Positions 21,166-31,034 are shown, numbered from the stretch's first letter. The stretch is DNA of 64,000 nucleotides from Chryseobacterium sp. Bi04 (GCF_918698085.1 NZ_CAKKLP010000013.1:62001-126000), one strand, 5' to 3'. The notes: generated from the letters alone by a model not told the origin. Numbers and translations are program-made.

Positions 21166-22152
21166 ATGTACCTAAACAAAATGTTATATACAATCGGATT
21201 TTTATTATTACTTTCCTGTAAAGAAAAAAAACAGGAAAGCATCCAATTTGAAAAATCAAAATCTAATACTTCAAGGGATTCTTTATCACATAAGAAGGAT
21301 TTCTCTCAACAATCAAAAATATTAACTGATCCAAAAAATGAAGCAACAAATAAACAAGAAAAACAGATTTCAACTGCTACTAATAATGCAAATGATAATT
21401 CCTTTGTATTGAGCTGCGGGTCTGGTTGTGCCATGACATATATTCCTGAAGTGGTATTACAAGATAAACAAGTCATCAATGTTAAATTCAAAGTTGAAAC
21501 ATATATTAATGATAAATTATCAGATATTCATTATGAGAAGTATTATTTCGTTTATAATAATTCTGGTCAGATAGAAAAAATAAATCCGGAAGGAGAAAAT
21601 GATAATATCTTACAAAATCTTATGCCAGATGCTCAAGCTGAATTTAAAAAATATAGTAAGGTTTTATTAAAAAATAAGAATATAGATATCTCCAAGTTTT
21701 CTAAAACAGAAAAAGTACGTACAGATGCTGATAATTTTAAGATTTGTGCTTTGCCATTTGATTTTAATAACTACTATGATGTTTGTGTTGAAGATGATAA
21801 AAATTGTGAGAATAAATATCCTTCTTATGTATATTCAGAAAATAAAGAAATCCTTGAAACTTTTGGTATAAAAGAGCAGCCTTCTGCATTTTTCTTACTT
21901 CCTAAAATTAATAATTTACAACCAATAGTTTTAGCTTATACCGATTCCGATGTCGAAGGTTATTTTCTTAAAATTATTGATAATAATGAAGTTGTTTCCT
22001 CATTACAAATTGGAAAAATGAATGGAGAGACAATTGAAGATTTTGTGATTAAAGAGAATTATGAAATTGAATTGTATTCAAGAAAAAATTCTGATGAGAA
22101 AAGAATTCTAAAGAAAAAGTATAAACTTCAAGATAACGGCATGATAAAATAA
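21166..22152 (+). CDS. lipoprotein, candidate immunity protein
   Basis: 328 residues, AT-rich. A signal peptide ending in LLLLSCKEKKQ marks a lipoprotein. The leader and first dozen mature codons are almost the same as in the broken gene at 26274, while the mature parts differ completely. A second cysteine pair occurs in LSCGSGCAM. It lies between the coupled lipoprotein and the start-less effector cassette. A spare immunity gene is the best reading, but nothing in the sequence proves it. The ATG at 21181 is an alternative start. Confidence 0.55.
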   Translation: MYLNKMLYTIGFLLLLSCKEKKQESIQFEKSKSNTSRDSLSHKKDFSQQSKILTDPKNEATNKQEKQISTATNNANDNSFVLSCGSGCAMTYIPEVVLQDKQVINVKFKVETYINDKLSDIHYEKYYFVYNNSGQIEKINPEGENDNILQNLMPDAQAEFKKYSKVLLKNKNIDISKFSKTEKVRTDADNFKICALPFDFNNYYDVCVEDDKNCENKYPSYVYSENKEILETFGIKEQPSAFFLLPKINNLQPIVLAYTDSDVEGYFLKIIDNNEVVSSLQIGKMNGETIEDFVIKENYEIELYSRKNSDEKRILKKKYKLQDNGMIK

Positions 22153-22156
22153 GCAT

Positions 22157-23998
22157 TTGCAATTGCCAAAAAATCTGGTCACTCCTGAAGTGATTGCTGC
22201 GGCATTAACCGCCGAAGCTTATGGAAAAGATACAACCAGTCAAAAGACTGTAACTTTTAAAATCTTCAAGCTGGGAGTAGATTTTAAAAAGGTTGACAGT
22301 GCCCCACTCGATGATAAACTGTACCTGGTTGCCAGAACCATGCTTCTGGACGGGAAACAGGTCACCATATCCATTAAAGAAAAAGATGGCATCATCAAAG
22401 GTTCAGCAGATGCTGTTCTCCCTGTTCTGGAAATTACTGAAGAACAGATGGAACAGAAAACACCTGCCGGAGGAGAAGTTCCGGGAACAGAAAAAACAGA
22501 ATTCTCAGGAACTGTAAAAGACAATCTCGTCAAAATTCCTATTCACCTCCGCCCGAAATCCGAAGAAGAGCTGAAGCAATGGAAAGATAAGATCAACAAC
22601 GGAAAAGAAGATGGAAGCTATACCTATACATTCGGAGGTCCTACAAGTATAAAAAATGCTGCCGATAAAAAATCTATCGCCGGAAATATTCTCAACAACG
22701 CCAAAGGCGGTAAACGGGGGAATCCAAAAATAGAAGACGGCAAAACCTCCAGTGTAGAAGAAATAGAAAAAGCTTTAGCCATAAAGGATTACAAAGCCGG
22801 AGATACCATCACCTTTAAACTCCTGAAAAAAGTGCCGGAATTTTTATATCTTCATGCAAAAGCCCAGGGTGAGAAACAGCATGATAAGAAGTTCTTGAAT
22901 AAGGAGGGGGCGTATTTCCAGATTGGGAAAAATAAATACATAATTTTCCCATTAAGAGCAAAGCCTCGAAACGATGTGAATGGGGCTAATAAAAAAGATT
23001 ACTGGGCTGAAAACAATAATAATCAAACAAACTTTGGATATAGCAGAGGAACTCGCAAACATGCAGCAAGAGATTTAGAAACTGAAAGTAACGAAACGGT
23101 TGTAGCTATTGCTGAAGGAGTAGTTTTAGAGGCCCAGGCTTTTTACAGAGGAACACATCAAGTTACAGTACATCATAAAGTTCCGGATGGAAGAGAGTTT
23201 ATAGTAAGGTATGGTGAGCTTGATCCAAATAGTCTTAAAGTAAGTAAAGGAGATGAGGTTATTAAAAATCAAGAATTAGGGAAAACTGGTAAAATGACAG
23301 GTATCAGCAGATATATGGTACATTTTGAATTATATACAGGTTCCGAAGGTTTTGAAGTTGTAAATTACAGGCTTACCCAAGATAATAATCCCCCATTTAA
23401 AAGAAGAAAAGATTTAGTTGATTCTTTAGAAATATTACAGGAAGGTTACAAGAATACTTTTGGTGAAGAAACAGGAAGTGTTTTGTTTACTGTTGAGGAT
23501 GGGAAAAAAGCAATTGAAGAATTATACAGTCGTTATAAAAATGAGAAATGGAACTGGAAATGGGAGGGATCAACGGAAGAAATAGAAATAAAAGGTAAAG
23601 ATTTAGTTGCAATAGTTGAGAAAATGTATCGATTAGAAACAGATCATTTTAAATCTAAACAATATAAGAATTGTGGAACTGGAGGTATGGAAGTATTTGG
23701 ACCTGCACCCTATTATGGCTGGGATTCGGCTCTTTTTACAGAACAGCCTATAGGAACTTGGAGTAGCTTCGAGGGGGCAGGTCTAAGTGGAACTGGAGGA
23801 AATGCTCAAGTTACAGATAAAAAGAAAGAATTTGTTAAACTACCATCAGTAATTGCGGGAATGGAATATAAAATTAAATACATTATAAAGTATAATGGAG
23901 ATTATGCAAGATGGTTCAATAAGACTGATCAAACAGCACGAACTACTTATATTAATACCTTAAAAAACATCAAAGCCAGATTTGTTGACGCGTTGTAA
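22157..23998 (+). pseudogene. orphan effector C-terminal cassette without a proper start: repeated module, M23-like domain, LETxHF domain
   Basis: A 613-codon open frame whose only possible early start is a TTG at 22157. It begins in the middle of the domain that corresponds to about residue 360 of the effector at 17066, so it lacks the N-terminal region, Gln linker and first half-module. After the shared 729 bp the sequence differs. An M23-like domain has the zinc-ligand pattern H302-x3-D306 and H389. Gly353 and Met387 stand where the two catalytic histidines of canonical M23 enzymes are found. A final domain around E494 (RLETDHF, then APYYGWDS and WSSFEGAGLSG) is probably another wall hydrolase. 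The frame is intact, as expected for a reserve cassette rather than decaying DNA. Call as pseudogene only because expression seems impossible as it stands. Confidence 0.65.
22180..22908 (+). repeat. 729-bp direct repeat, copy 2 (in the orphan cassette)
   Basis: Partner of 18142-18870. The left edge is sharp: the 20 bases before it differ, and the preceding lipoprotein gene ends only 28 bases upstream. The repeat is long and similar enough for homologous recombination that would join the full effector N-terminus to the second C-terminus, deleting about 4 kb including two lipoprotein genes. Confidence 0.93.
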
Positions 23999-24021
23999 TT
24001 ATAAAACATATTAAATATCAA

Positions 24022-24816
24022 ATGAATAAAATATTTTTTTTAACGATACTGCTACTTTTCAGTTGTCAAAAATCAACAATAACTGCTGAAATAACTAAAA
24101 CAAAAACTCCACCGGAGAATAAGAGAGTAGTAAATCATTTGCAAAAAAATTTAACCTGTGAAGAATTTTTTCGTGAGATTGTTTTGTCCAGTGATTTACC
24201 AATTATAAAAGATATAAAAGATATTTATATTCGTATTGAGGATGTTTCTGATAAGAAAATCATCTTAGAATTATACACTGTAAATAATTTATCTGAGTCA
24301 TCCGAAAAGCTTCAAAATGTAGAAAATGCAATTGCATGGCTTGAGTTTTCACCTCAAACGTTGAAATTATTAAACACAACATTTGCCCCAGATAATCCAA
24401 CTGAACTGAATTACAAAAAAGAGTTACTTTCAAAATTTGATTATAAAAAAAACTGTGGTTTAAAGAGTAATATCACTGAAGATTATAAAGATGATTTATC
24501 AAAAACAAATTGTAAAAAAATAACAAGTGAAATGTTATCTGGTGAAGAATGTAATATATCTTCAATCAATATGGATCTTGTTTATAAACAAATCATCAAT
24601 GAAAAATTAGTTGATGATTCTAATTATTTATTAGAAAGTATTCCACTCAAAAATCAAACTCTAAAAATCAACCAAAATGGCTTGCTAAGCATAAACTATC
24701 GTATTAGTAAAGAAAAAATTGAAATTGAATTATCATATGACGGTGGTGTTACTAATGTAATACTCACAAAAGAAGCAAATCATATTGTCAGAAAAATTAT
24801 CTATAGTGCAGATTAA
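24022..24816 (+). CDS. lipoprotein, candidate immunity protein of the orphan cassette
   Basis: 264 residues, very AT-rich. A signal peptide with lipobox (LLLFSCQKS) is followed by a polar region with five more cysteines (LTCEEFF, KKNCGLK, TNCKK, EECNIS). It starts 24 bases after the orphan cassette stop, the same relative place as the coupled lipoprotein behind the full effector. It is therefore the natural candidate to protect against the second C-terminus. No known family recognised. Confidence 0.55.
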   Translation: MNKIFFLTILLLFSCQKSTITAEITKTKTPPENKRVVNHLQKNLTCEEFFREIVLSSDLPIIKDIKDIYIRIEDVSDKKIILELYTVNNLSESSEKLQNVENAIAWLEFSPQTLKLLNTTFAPDNPTELNYKKELLSKFDYKKNCGLKSNITEDYKDDLSKTNCKKITSEMLSGEECNISSINMDLVYKQIINEKLVDDSNYLLESIPLKNQTLKINQNGLLSINYRISKEKIEIELSYDGGVTNVILTKEANHIVRKIIYSAD

Positions 24817-25019
24817 ATATTACATATACGAAAATTTTATTAAAAAATAGTTGTAATTTTAGGCCTGTAGATAAAATTACATTATATAAAAAAGATAAAG
24901 AATTTTATGGAATATCTAATGTTATAGAAGACTCCGAACAATATGATAATTCTGCAAGAATAAAAAGTAATACTCCTTATCAATTTTATAAATTCTCTCT
25001 AGAAGAAGATAAAGATTAA
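24817..25019 (+). pseudogene. start-less 3' fragment of a coding sequence
   Basis: The gap between two lipoprotein genes holds an open frame of about 65 codons with no start codon and ending with TAA at 25017-25019. Its translation is protein-like (KITLYKKDKEFYGISN..., ending SLEEDKD) and has a lipoprotein-island composition. It is probably the tail of a deleted immunity-like gene. Confidence 0.45.
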
Positions 25020-25029
25020 CAGATAAAAG

Positions 25030-26217
25030 ATGAAACTCAATAATTTATTCCTCATTTTAGTTTTATTTTTTTCAACATTTCTTTTCTCGTGTAAAGAACG
25101 GGATAAAGAAAAAGGAGTGTCTACAGAAATACCGAATCTAATAGGGCAAGAATTTATCATTGAACAGCTTATTCCCAAAGATCAGAAAGTAGTAAGCAAA
25201 GAAAAGATTGATATTGATGGTGACAATGAACAGGAAACAGTTATAACAACCTCAGATGCTGATGCTACAACATCTTATGAGTATTGGTTTAAAAATGGTA
25301 AACTTTTGTATCAATTCTCTTATCCATGGGGTTCTATCAACAAAAAATGGTTGATAAATATAGATAATGATAAACAATATGAAATCATCAGAGCTATTGG
25401 GTATGAAGATGGAGTTGACTACGCCATCTATGACATTCAAAATGGAAAACAAATTCCCCTGCTCTACTTTAACCCAGCCCTACAGGATACCCGATATCCG
25501 GGAAAAACATTTTGGGGATATCCTGGAGATATAAAAGAATTGGTAATAGATGCTGACAAGGAAATCCTGGTTTCATTAAACAACAATTTTGAAAGGGATG
25601 GCGATTATACAATGCCTAAGGATCAACGTGAATTACCATTCATTTATTTTAAGGGAAGTACAGCACAGCCTGAAATGATCATCAAAGAAATTCATGCGCC
25701 ACAGTATAAAAGCTTGGACGAAATTCGTGCTCTTGTAAATATAGCAGGCTCAACCCCAGGACAGGCTGTCTTTAACGCTAATGCAAGCTTCAATAATGAC
25801 CAGATAAAATACAGAATTGAAGTTTTAAAAAACAATTCAGATAAAGATGCATATGACCAGAAGCATTTTAATTTGCCTGTAAAGATCTACAAAGGGAATA
25901 CCTTATGGAAAAGCAATGACCACTTGGTTTTTGATAAACGAAACACTTGTATTTCTGAGGGTTTTAGTACAGTGGCGGTGAAAAATAATTACTTTACGAT
26001 CGAGCACCAGGACTGCTCAGATTATAATGTATTGGTGAGCGCATATATCACCTTTAAGGTTATCGGAAATGAAATTTTCCTCCATAAATATGGGGAAAGC
26101 TATTTCGACAAGAGCAATCATGAGAGAAGTATTCCAATGAAGGTCTGGACAGAAAAGAACTTCGGAAAAATTAAATTTGAAGATGTAACTGCTGAATTTT
26201 TTCAAAAATTGAAATAG
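25030..26217 (+). CDS. lipoprotein of unknown function
   Basis: 395 residues with a signal peptide and lipobox (FLFSCKERD). Early in the mature protein is an aspartate-rich segment (KIDIDGDNEQETVITTSD) that looks like the FG-GAP or calcium-binding DxDxDG repeats, followed by similar IDNDKQ and DADKE strands. The protein may be a small beta-propeller. It is less AT-rich than its neighbours. It may be another immunity-type gene or a cargo gene of the island. Function unknown. Confidence 0.6.
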   Translation: MKLNNLFLILVLFFSTFLFSCKERDKEKGVSTEIPNLIGQEFIIEQLIPKDQKVVSKEKIDIDGDNEQETVITTSDADATTSYEYWFKNGKLLYQFSYPWGSINKKWLINIDNDKQYEIIRAIGYEDGVDYAIYDIQNGKQIPLLYFNPALQDTRYPGKTFWGYPGDIKELVIDADKEILVSLNNNFERDGDYTMPKDQRELPFIYFKGSTAQPEMIIKEIHAPQYKSLDEIRALVNIAGSTPGQAVFNANASFNNDQIKYRIEVLKNNSDKDAYDQKHFNLPVKIYKGNTLWKSNDHLVFDKRNTCISEGFSTVAVKNNYFTIEHQDCSDYNVLVSAYITFKVIGNEIFLHKYGESYFDKSNHERSIPMKVWTEKNFGKIKFEDVTAEFFQKLK

Positions 26218-26273
26218 CTTTTCTAAAATAATTAAGGTTTCTAATGATAGTAAAAACATATTTTCCTTAAACG

Positions 26274-26859
26274 ATGTGCTCACATAAAATACTATATACA
26301 ATTGGATTTTTATTACTACTTTCCTGTAAAGAAAAAAAACAGGAGGTTGTTCAAATTAAAAAAACAAAATCTGATACTTCAGTAGCATATTCAATACAGG
26401 AAAATGATACTTTACAACAATCAAAAGGCCCAATAAATATAAAAAGTGTTGAAGATAAAACCTCCCAAAAAAAAGAAGAAGAATACTCTCCTGCAGGTAG
26501 ACTGTAAAAAAGGAGCCGGAAGCATATCTATCGATGGCAAAGAGGCATCACTGACGGTTTTATACAATCAAATTTATATCGATATGAAAGAACTCAAGAG
26601 ATATGATTTTGAAAAAGGTATTGCCTATACACTAAAAGAAGTTCCGGAAGATATTGGAAATATTGGAAGAGGGCTCAACTGGAAAGAATATGTAAATAAT
26701 GAACCTATAGCATATCTGAAGATCATTGATAAAAATACTATGCATTTTTACTGGTATGGGTTTTACAACAGAAAAACAAAGAAGAGAGAATGTAAAGAAA
26801 CTAATTTCCAGCAGGAAAGCAAAACCAAAGAAATCATACTAAAGAAATGCTCTCCATAA
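26274..26859 (+). pseudogene. frameshifted lipoprotein gene, immunity-like
   Basis: The 5' part encodes a lipoprotein leader nearly identical to that of the gene at 21166 (ILYTIGFLLLLSCKEKKQ) and stops at codon 78. The continuation is open in the +1 frame from 26446 to 26859 (VDCKKGAGS ... ILKKCSP). A run of eight A at 26467-26474 lies at the changeover. Removing one base there gives 585 bases, a clean 194-residue lipoprotein. Either the gene is broken, the tract is a phase-variable switch, or the run is a sequencing error. The C-terminal part loosely resembles the end of the coupled lipoprotein at 20119. Confidence 0.7.
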
Positions 26860-26862
26860 ATC

Positions 26863-27369
26863 ATGAATTTAAACACAATATTTTACACAGCCGGGATTCT
26901 GTTATTATTTTCCTGCAAGGAAAACCAAAGCAATAAAAACACTCCGGAACCCAATTCCAGTCTAAAGCGTGAGAAGATTGTCACAGGGCAGCAAATACAG
27001 AAAACAAAAGCGGAAGAAGATCCAGGTCAAGCTTCTGTACAGGAAACAGGATCTATCTGGAACGGGAAATATTCAGGTTCATTTTTAAGATTAAAAGATG
27101 AAACTGCAGATCCCAGAGCCTGGGGACAGATTCATCTACACATCCATGGGAAAAGTGCAACACTTTCTATCGATTCTTATGTGGAGAATGTTCAAAAAAA
27201 ATTAAAATTATTCAGCGAATCAAAAGATGAACTCAGACTAAAAGACATTTCCGATGGGAAATCTCTTACCCTATCTAAAAAATTCGGTACAATCACTATG
27301 GAAGGTAACTTAATGGAATCAATAGTCGGAATCAGTGAAAAATATGAAATTGAAAAAACGGTCAGATAA
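26863..27369 (+). CDS. small lipoprotein, immunity-like
   Basis: 168 residues. The leader (IFYTAGILLLFSCKENQ) has the same layout as those at 21166 and 26274. The mature part starts with a charged low-complexity stretch and then a compact domain (GSIWNGKYSGSFLRL ... ITMEGNL) that resembles the WKAEC-type end domain of the lipoprotein at 20119. It starts three bases after the frameshifted gene and is followed by a barrel-gene remnant. Confidence 0.55.
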   Translation: MNLNTIFYTAGILLLFSCKENQSNKNTPEPNSSLKREKIVTGQQIQKTKAEEDPGQASVQETGSIWNGKYSGSFLRLKDETADPRAWGQIHLHIHGKSATLSIDSYVENVQKKLKLFSESKDELRLKDISDGKSLTLSKKFGTITMEGNLMESIVGISEKYEIEKTVR

Positions 27370-27370
27370 A

Positions 27371-27493
27371 ACGTATGATGAAGTTTATAATACGGTAACC
27401 TTTAATGGCAGATATCAGCAATCCAGCTATGATGCCCAGCATTTCAATATCTTCGGAACACAGTTTATACTGGGATATAATATAAAGTTCTAA
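27371..27493 (+). pseudogene. 3' remnant of an outer-membrane barrel gene
   Basis: Forty codons without a start, ending ...FNIFGTQFILGYNIKF followed by a stop. The final phenylalanine and alternating hydrophobic pattern are typical of the last strand of Bacteroidota outer-membrane barrels such as TonB-dependent receptors. The rest of the gene is absent, which suggests the accessory island replaced or was inserted into it. Confidence 0.55.
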
Positions 27494-27553
27494 TACTCAT
27501 CATAAAAATCAGAAGCCCTGACCACCAAACAATTACTATATTTTTAAAATAAT

Positions 27554-27588
27554 AAAAGTTGTCCCAGACCTATTGGAGACAACTTTTT
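27554..27588 (+). terminator. rho-independent terminator closing the island
   Basis: A 10-bp stem AAAAGTTGTC (27554-27563) with GACAACTTTT (27578-27587) is followed by more T residues. It probably originally served the barrel gene whose end lies just upstream. Confidence 0.8.
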
Positions 27589-27615
27589 TCATAACTTTAC
27601 TTTAAATTTCAGCTC

Positions 27616-29916
27616 TTGGCTAATCTTTACAAAAAAGACTCTCCCTTTCAGGTTTATATATCGTTCAAAAAATATTTGGATGTATTGGAACATATCCGCT
27701 ATAATGACCGCCTGGAATACAGGGTCAACTATGCTGAATCCCTGATTGACAGAACAAAAAAATTTACAGAGCTTAAAGAAGGCTTTCAGGATATCACCTT
27801 GCTGGAAAAACATGAAGACCTCATCAGGTTACTTCTTGCCGACCTTTTCCCTACCGGCCTTACCCATAATGAAATAAAGGCAGCAAGTATTCCCCTTTCC
27901 AACATTACTTTTAATTATACCGAAAGGTTTAAAAACATCCTTAAGGACGCCGGTAAAGATTTTGAAATAGAACTCAGAAATATTAATGACGATGAGTTTT
28001 ATGTATTCTGCTGCTGTCTGATTCTTCAGAGCTACTTTAAGAAAGATATCAAAAGTACAATCCCTTTTTATTATGATATCCCGAATCAGCAGGGAATCAT
28101 GAAACATTATAAAATAACAGTAAACTCAGACTTTACTGAAATTTATCCTACAGAAGATGCAAAAATACCATCGGATGATATTCTGGATGTGTTGTTGGAA
28201 AATCTTGATGACTTTAAATTGTGGAAAAAATATTTTCCTTCGCAATCCTGGATATTAAAGGGGTTTACAATTATTTCATTGGTAGACTGTACTTCCGAAG
28301 TCGCACTATCTGATCTGAAATCAAGCATGATAGAGATTGATCCTGAAGATTTAAATCCGGATGAAAACCTGACTGAAATTTTCAAATCCTATTTTGATGT
28401 ATCAGAGCTTAATTTTGGATTGATGACCTTCAATAAGAAAGAACAGAAGCTTGATAAACTTCCTATTTACGAAAGTCTTCTAACCAATCATATCCTTGAT
28501 TTCTGGATCAATACATTTGACGAAGAAACCCGTAAAAATACTTTCAACAACTTAAACCACAACTCAAAACCCATTGTCGTTTCCAATGTCGATAATCTGG
28601 ATGAAAATGTCAGACAGCTTCCTTCTTTCAGCATATTAAAAGACAATAACGTCAACAGCTTTATGGTGATTCCCATCATGAAAGATAATGAGCTTCTTGC
28701 TATCATGGAATTTACGTCTCCCCTGGCTGGAAGTTTTAACGGCTTAAAACTCAAAAAAATGGAGTTTTTTTCCGATATGATCCTTTTTTCTTTAAGCAGA
28801 TTCTACTTTGAGAAAAATTACCAGATAGAAGCTATTATCCAGCGCGAGTATACATCTATTCATGACAGTGTGGTATGGAAGTTCAGGAATGAAGCTGAAA
28901 AATATTTTACGGCATCGCTTGGAAAAAAAATATATACTCTAAAGGAGATATCATTTAAAAATCTAACCCCTTTATTTGGAGTCTCAGACATCCGTTCTTC
29001 TTCGGAAAAACGTTTTAACCTCATGCTTCAGGACCTCAACCAGCAGATTGAATGGTTAATCGATATTTTAACAATAACCAATTCTGATTCGGAAAAGTTT
29101 ATGCTCGCATTAGATGTTTTTGAAAATGAACTGAATAATGAGATCAAGGCTGATACTGAACAGCGTCTTCAAAGATTATTGAGAGAAGAAATTCATCCGT
29201 TCCTACAGGGAAAACTGGAGGTAAGATCATCCAGAGAATTAAAAACTAAAATTAAAGAGTACTTTTTGCAGGTGCGGGTTCAAACTGACCTGTTTTATAA
29301 CCACAGAAAAAAACTGGATGATTCTATAACGCTTGTCAACAGGAAATTGGCAGATATGCTGGATGAAAGCCAGGTGAAAGCTCAACAGATCTTTCCACAT
29401 TATTATGAAAGGTTTAAGTCTGATGGAGTGGAACACAACCTGTACATTGGTACCACTATAGCTCCGGAGCTTCATTACACTTCAAAAGTAGTCCATAAGC
29501 TAAGATACTCGCAGCTGAAAACCATCTGCAAAATGGAAATGGAGTTTCAGTCTTTTAAACAGCAGCTTCCGATTCAGCTGGATATAGCTTCACTGATCTT
29601 TGTATACAATGAAAAAATAGACATCCGATTCAGAATGGATGAAAAGCGCTTTGATGTAGATGGGGCTTATAATTCCTATTATGAAATCATAAAAAAGCGT
29701 CTTGACAAAGCTCATGTAAAAGACTCTTCGGAAAGAATTACCGCTCCCGGAAAGATTACCATAGTCTATTTCGGAATGGAAAACCAGAAAGAATATCTCG
29801 AATATATCTCAAAACTTCAGAACAAAGGAATTTTACAACCTAACGTAGAATTTCTGAAAGTTGAAGACCTTCAGGGGATCACTGGGTTGCTGGCGCTGAG
29901 AGTGACGTTGATATAA
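27616..29916 (+). CDS. GAF-domain protein
   Basis: A large soluble protein of 766 residues. No ATG is available at the front; the frame begins with TTG at 27616 (MANLYKKDSPFQVY). A GAF-like domain lies at about residues 300-400, visible as SFMVIPIMKDNELLAIMEF and LKKMEFFSDMILFSLSRFYF. The rest is mainly helical. No kinase, cyclase or DNA-binding output domain is seen. The ligand is unknown. The frame is intact, so the TTG start is plausible. It may sense a small molecule, but no partner gene is adjacent. Confidence 0.65.
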   Translation: MANLYKKDSPFQVYISFKKYLDVLEHIRYNDRLEYRVNYAESLIDRTKKFTELKEGFQDITLLEKHEDLIRLLLADLFPTGLTHNEIKAASIPLSNITFNYTERFKNILKDAGKDFEIELRNINDDEFYVFCCCLILQSYFKKDIKSTIPFYYDIPNQQGIMKHYKITVNSDFTEIYPTEDAKIPSDDILDVLLENLDDFKLWKKYFPSQSWILKGFTIISLVDCTSEVALSDLKSSMIEIDPEDLNPDENLTEIFKSYFDVSELNFGLMTFNKKEQKLDKLPIYESLLTNHILDFWINTFDEETRKNTFNNLNHNSKPIVVSNVDNLDENVRQLPSFSILKDNNVNSFMVIPIMKDNELLAIMEFTSPLAGSFNGLKLKKMEFFSDMILFSLSRFYFEKNYQIEAIIQREYTSIHDSVVWKFRNEAEKYFTASLGKKIYTLKEISFKNLTPLFGVSDIRSSSEKRFNLMLQDLNQQIEWLIDILTITNSDSEKFMLALDVFENELNNEIKADTEQRLQRLLREEIHPFLQGKLEVRSSRELKTKIKEYFLQVRVQTDLFYNHRKKLDDSITLVNRKLADMLDESQVKAQQIFPHYYERFKSDGVEHNLYIGTTIAPELHYTSKVVHKLRYSQLKTICKMEMEFQSFKQQLPIQLDIASLIFVYNEKIDIRFRMDEKRFDVDGAYNSYYEIIKKRLDKAHVKDSSERITAPGKITIVYFGMENQKEYLEYISKLQNKGILQPNVEFLKVEDLQGITGLLALRVTLI

Positions 29917-30094
29917 ATTGTGGACTCAATAATTTTATGATTTTTTCATTTTTACTTAATAACTACTGCCTTATTATGGGTAGATAAGCATTTTTTTTCA
30001 TAGTGAGAAGGTATATCTTCCGACTTACATCTTGATGTGCTTTCAGGTAACTAATAAACTTTTATTCTTAAAACCAATCATCAGCCAGATTATC

Positions 30095-31018
30095 CTAATC
30101 TATAAAATAAGTATCCGGCTTCTTCAGCTCACCCTGCGGTATTTCAGCCTGCTCAAAAATAGAAAACTCAATAGTACGGCAGATGCTGTTCAGGGCCAGA
30201 TCATTTTCTTCTTCCCCAAAAGGTTCCCCAATTTCCTGGATTATAGCATCCAATGCAATAAAGGTATAACTGATCAGCAGGACAATTAAAGGCATCATCC
30301 ATCCCAGGGAATCAACTAACCCAAAAGGAAGCCAAAAACAGTATAGGTATACCGTACGGTGCAGCAAAACACTGTAGGCAAATGGTAACGGTGTATTATA
30401 AATTCGCTCACAGCCTCCGGAAATATTAGAAAACTGATTCAGCTGATGGTCCATAGAAGTCAGTACAATGGTATCAATATTTCCTTTTTTCTGCTGTTCA
30501 TTCAGCCAGTCGGCAATAAAACCCAGGATTATACTTGGAATAAATTTTTTATCCTTCAGCTGCTCCACCTGCTCCTGAGAAAGTAACCGCGAAAGGTGTT
30601 CAGTTCCGGATTTATCTCTGAGCTGATGGTTCAAAGACCAGCAGAATGCAGAGATCATTTTGATGATTTTCTGTTTTTCTTCTTTAGATTCAGGAGAAGA
30701 ATCATTTACCAATGAAAAAATTTGCCTTGTTAGCGATCTTGTTTCAATAACAAGCAGTCCCCAAAGCTTGCGGCCTTCCCAAAAACGATCATAGCTTGCG
30801 GAATTGCAAAAACCCATGAAAATGGCTAATGCCAATCCTATTAATGTAAAAATCGTAGGATTAAGATGTACTTTATAATCAAATATTTTTCCTTTAAAAT
30901 AATAAATAGCCAATGAAAACAGCGTAATAATGATTAGCTGAACTACAATTTTCTTTAACACAGAACCTCTCCATATAAATAGCATTTTCAGCCAGTTTGT
31001 GCGCTGCCTAACAATCAT
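30095..31018 (-). CDS. bestrophin-family ion channel
   Basis: A membrane protein of 307 residues of the bestrophin/UPF0187 family, which form pentameric anion or cation channels. The N-terminal WLKMLFIWRGSVL, the double helix region to residue 75 and the conserved NSASYDRFWEGRKLWG segment are diagnostic. Later helices carry YLYCFWLPFGLVDSLGW. It begins 16 bases after the HD-Pycsar-like gene on the same strand, so the two are likely cotranscribed. Confidence 0.88.
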   Translation of the reverse strand: MIVRQRTNWLKMLFIWRGSVLKKIVVQLIIITLFSLAIYYFKGKIFDYKVHLNPTIFTLIGLALAIFMGFCNSASYDRFWEGRKLWGLLVIETRSLTRQIFSLVNDSSPESKEEKQKIIKMISAFCWSLNHQLRDKSGTEHLSRLLSQEQVEQLKDKKFIPSIILGFIADWLNEQQKKGNIDTIVLTSMDHQLNQFSNISGGCERIYNTPLPFAYSVLLHRTVYLYCFWLPFGLVDSLGWMMPLIVLLISYTFIALDAIIQEIGEPFGEEENDLALNSICRTIEFSIFEQAEIPQGELKKPDTYFID

Positions 31019-31034
31019 TGTATCTGTTTTTTAA

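Noticed and set aside
22157..22160. TTG at 22157 as a genuine start for the second effector
   Set aside because: It lies four bases after the previous stop and starts inside a domain; no promoter or N-terminal module is present, so an expressed independent gene is unlikely though not excluded.
30032..30289. 85-codon plus-strand frame at the end of the bestrophin gene
   Set aside because: Mostly antisense to the bestrophin coding sequence; no signal, motif or promoter.
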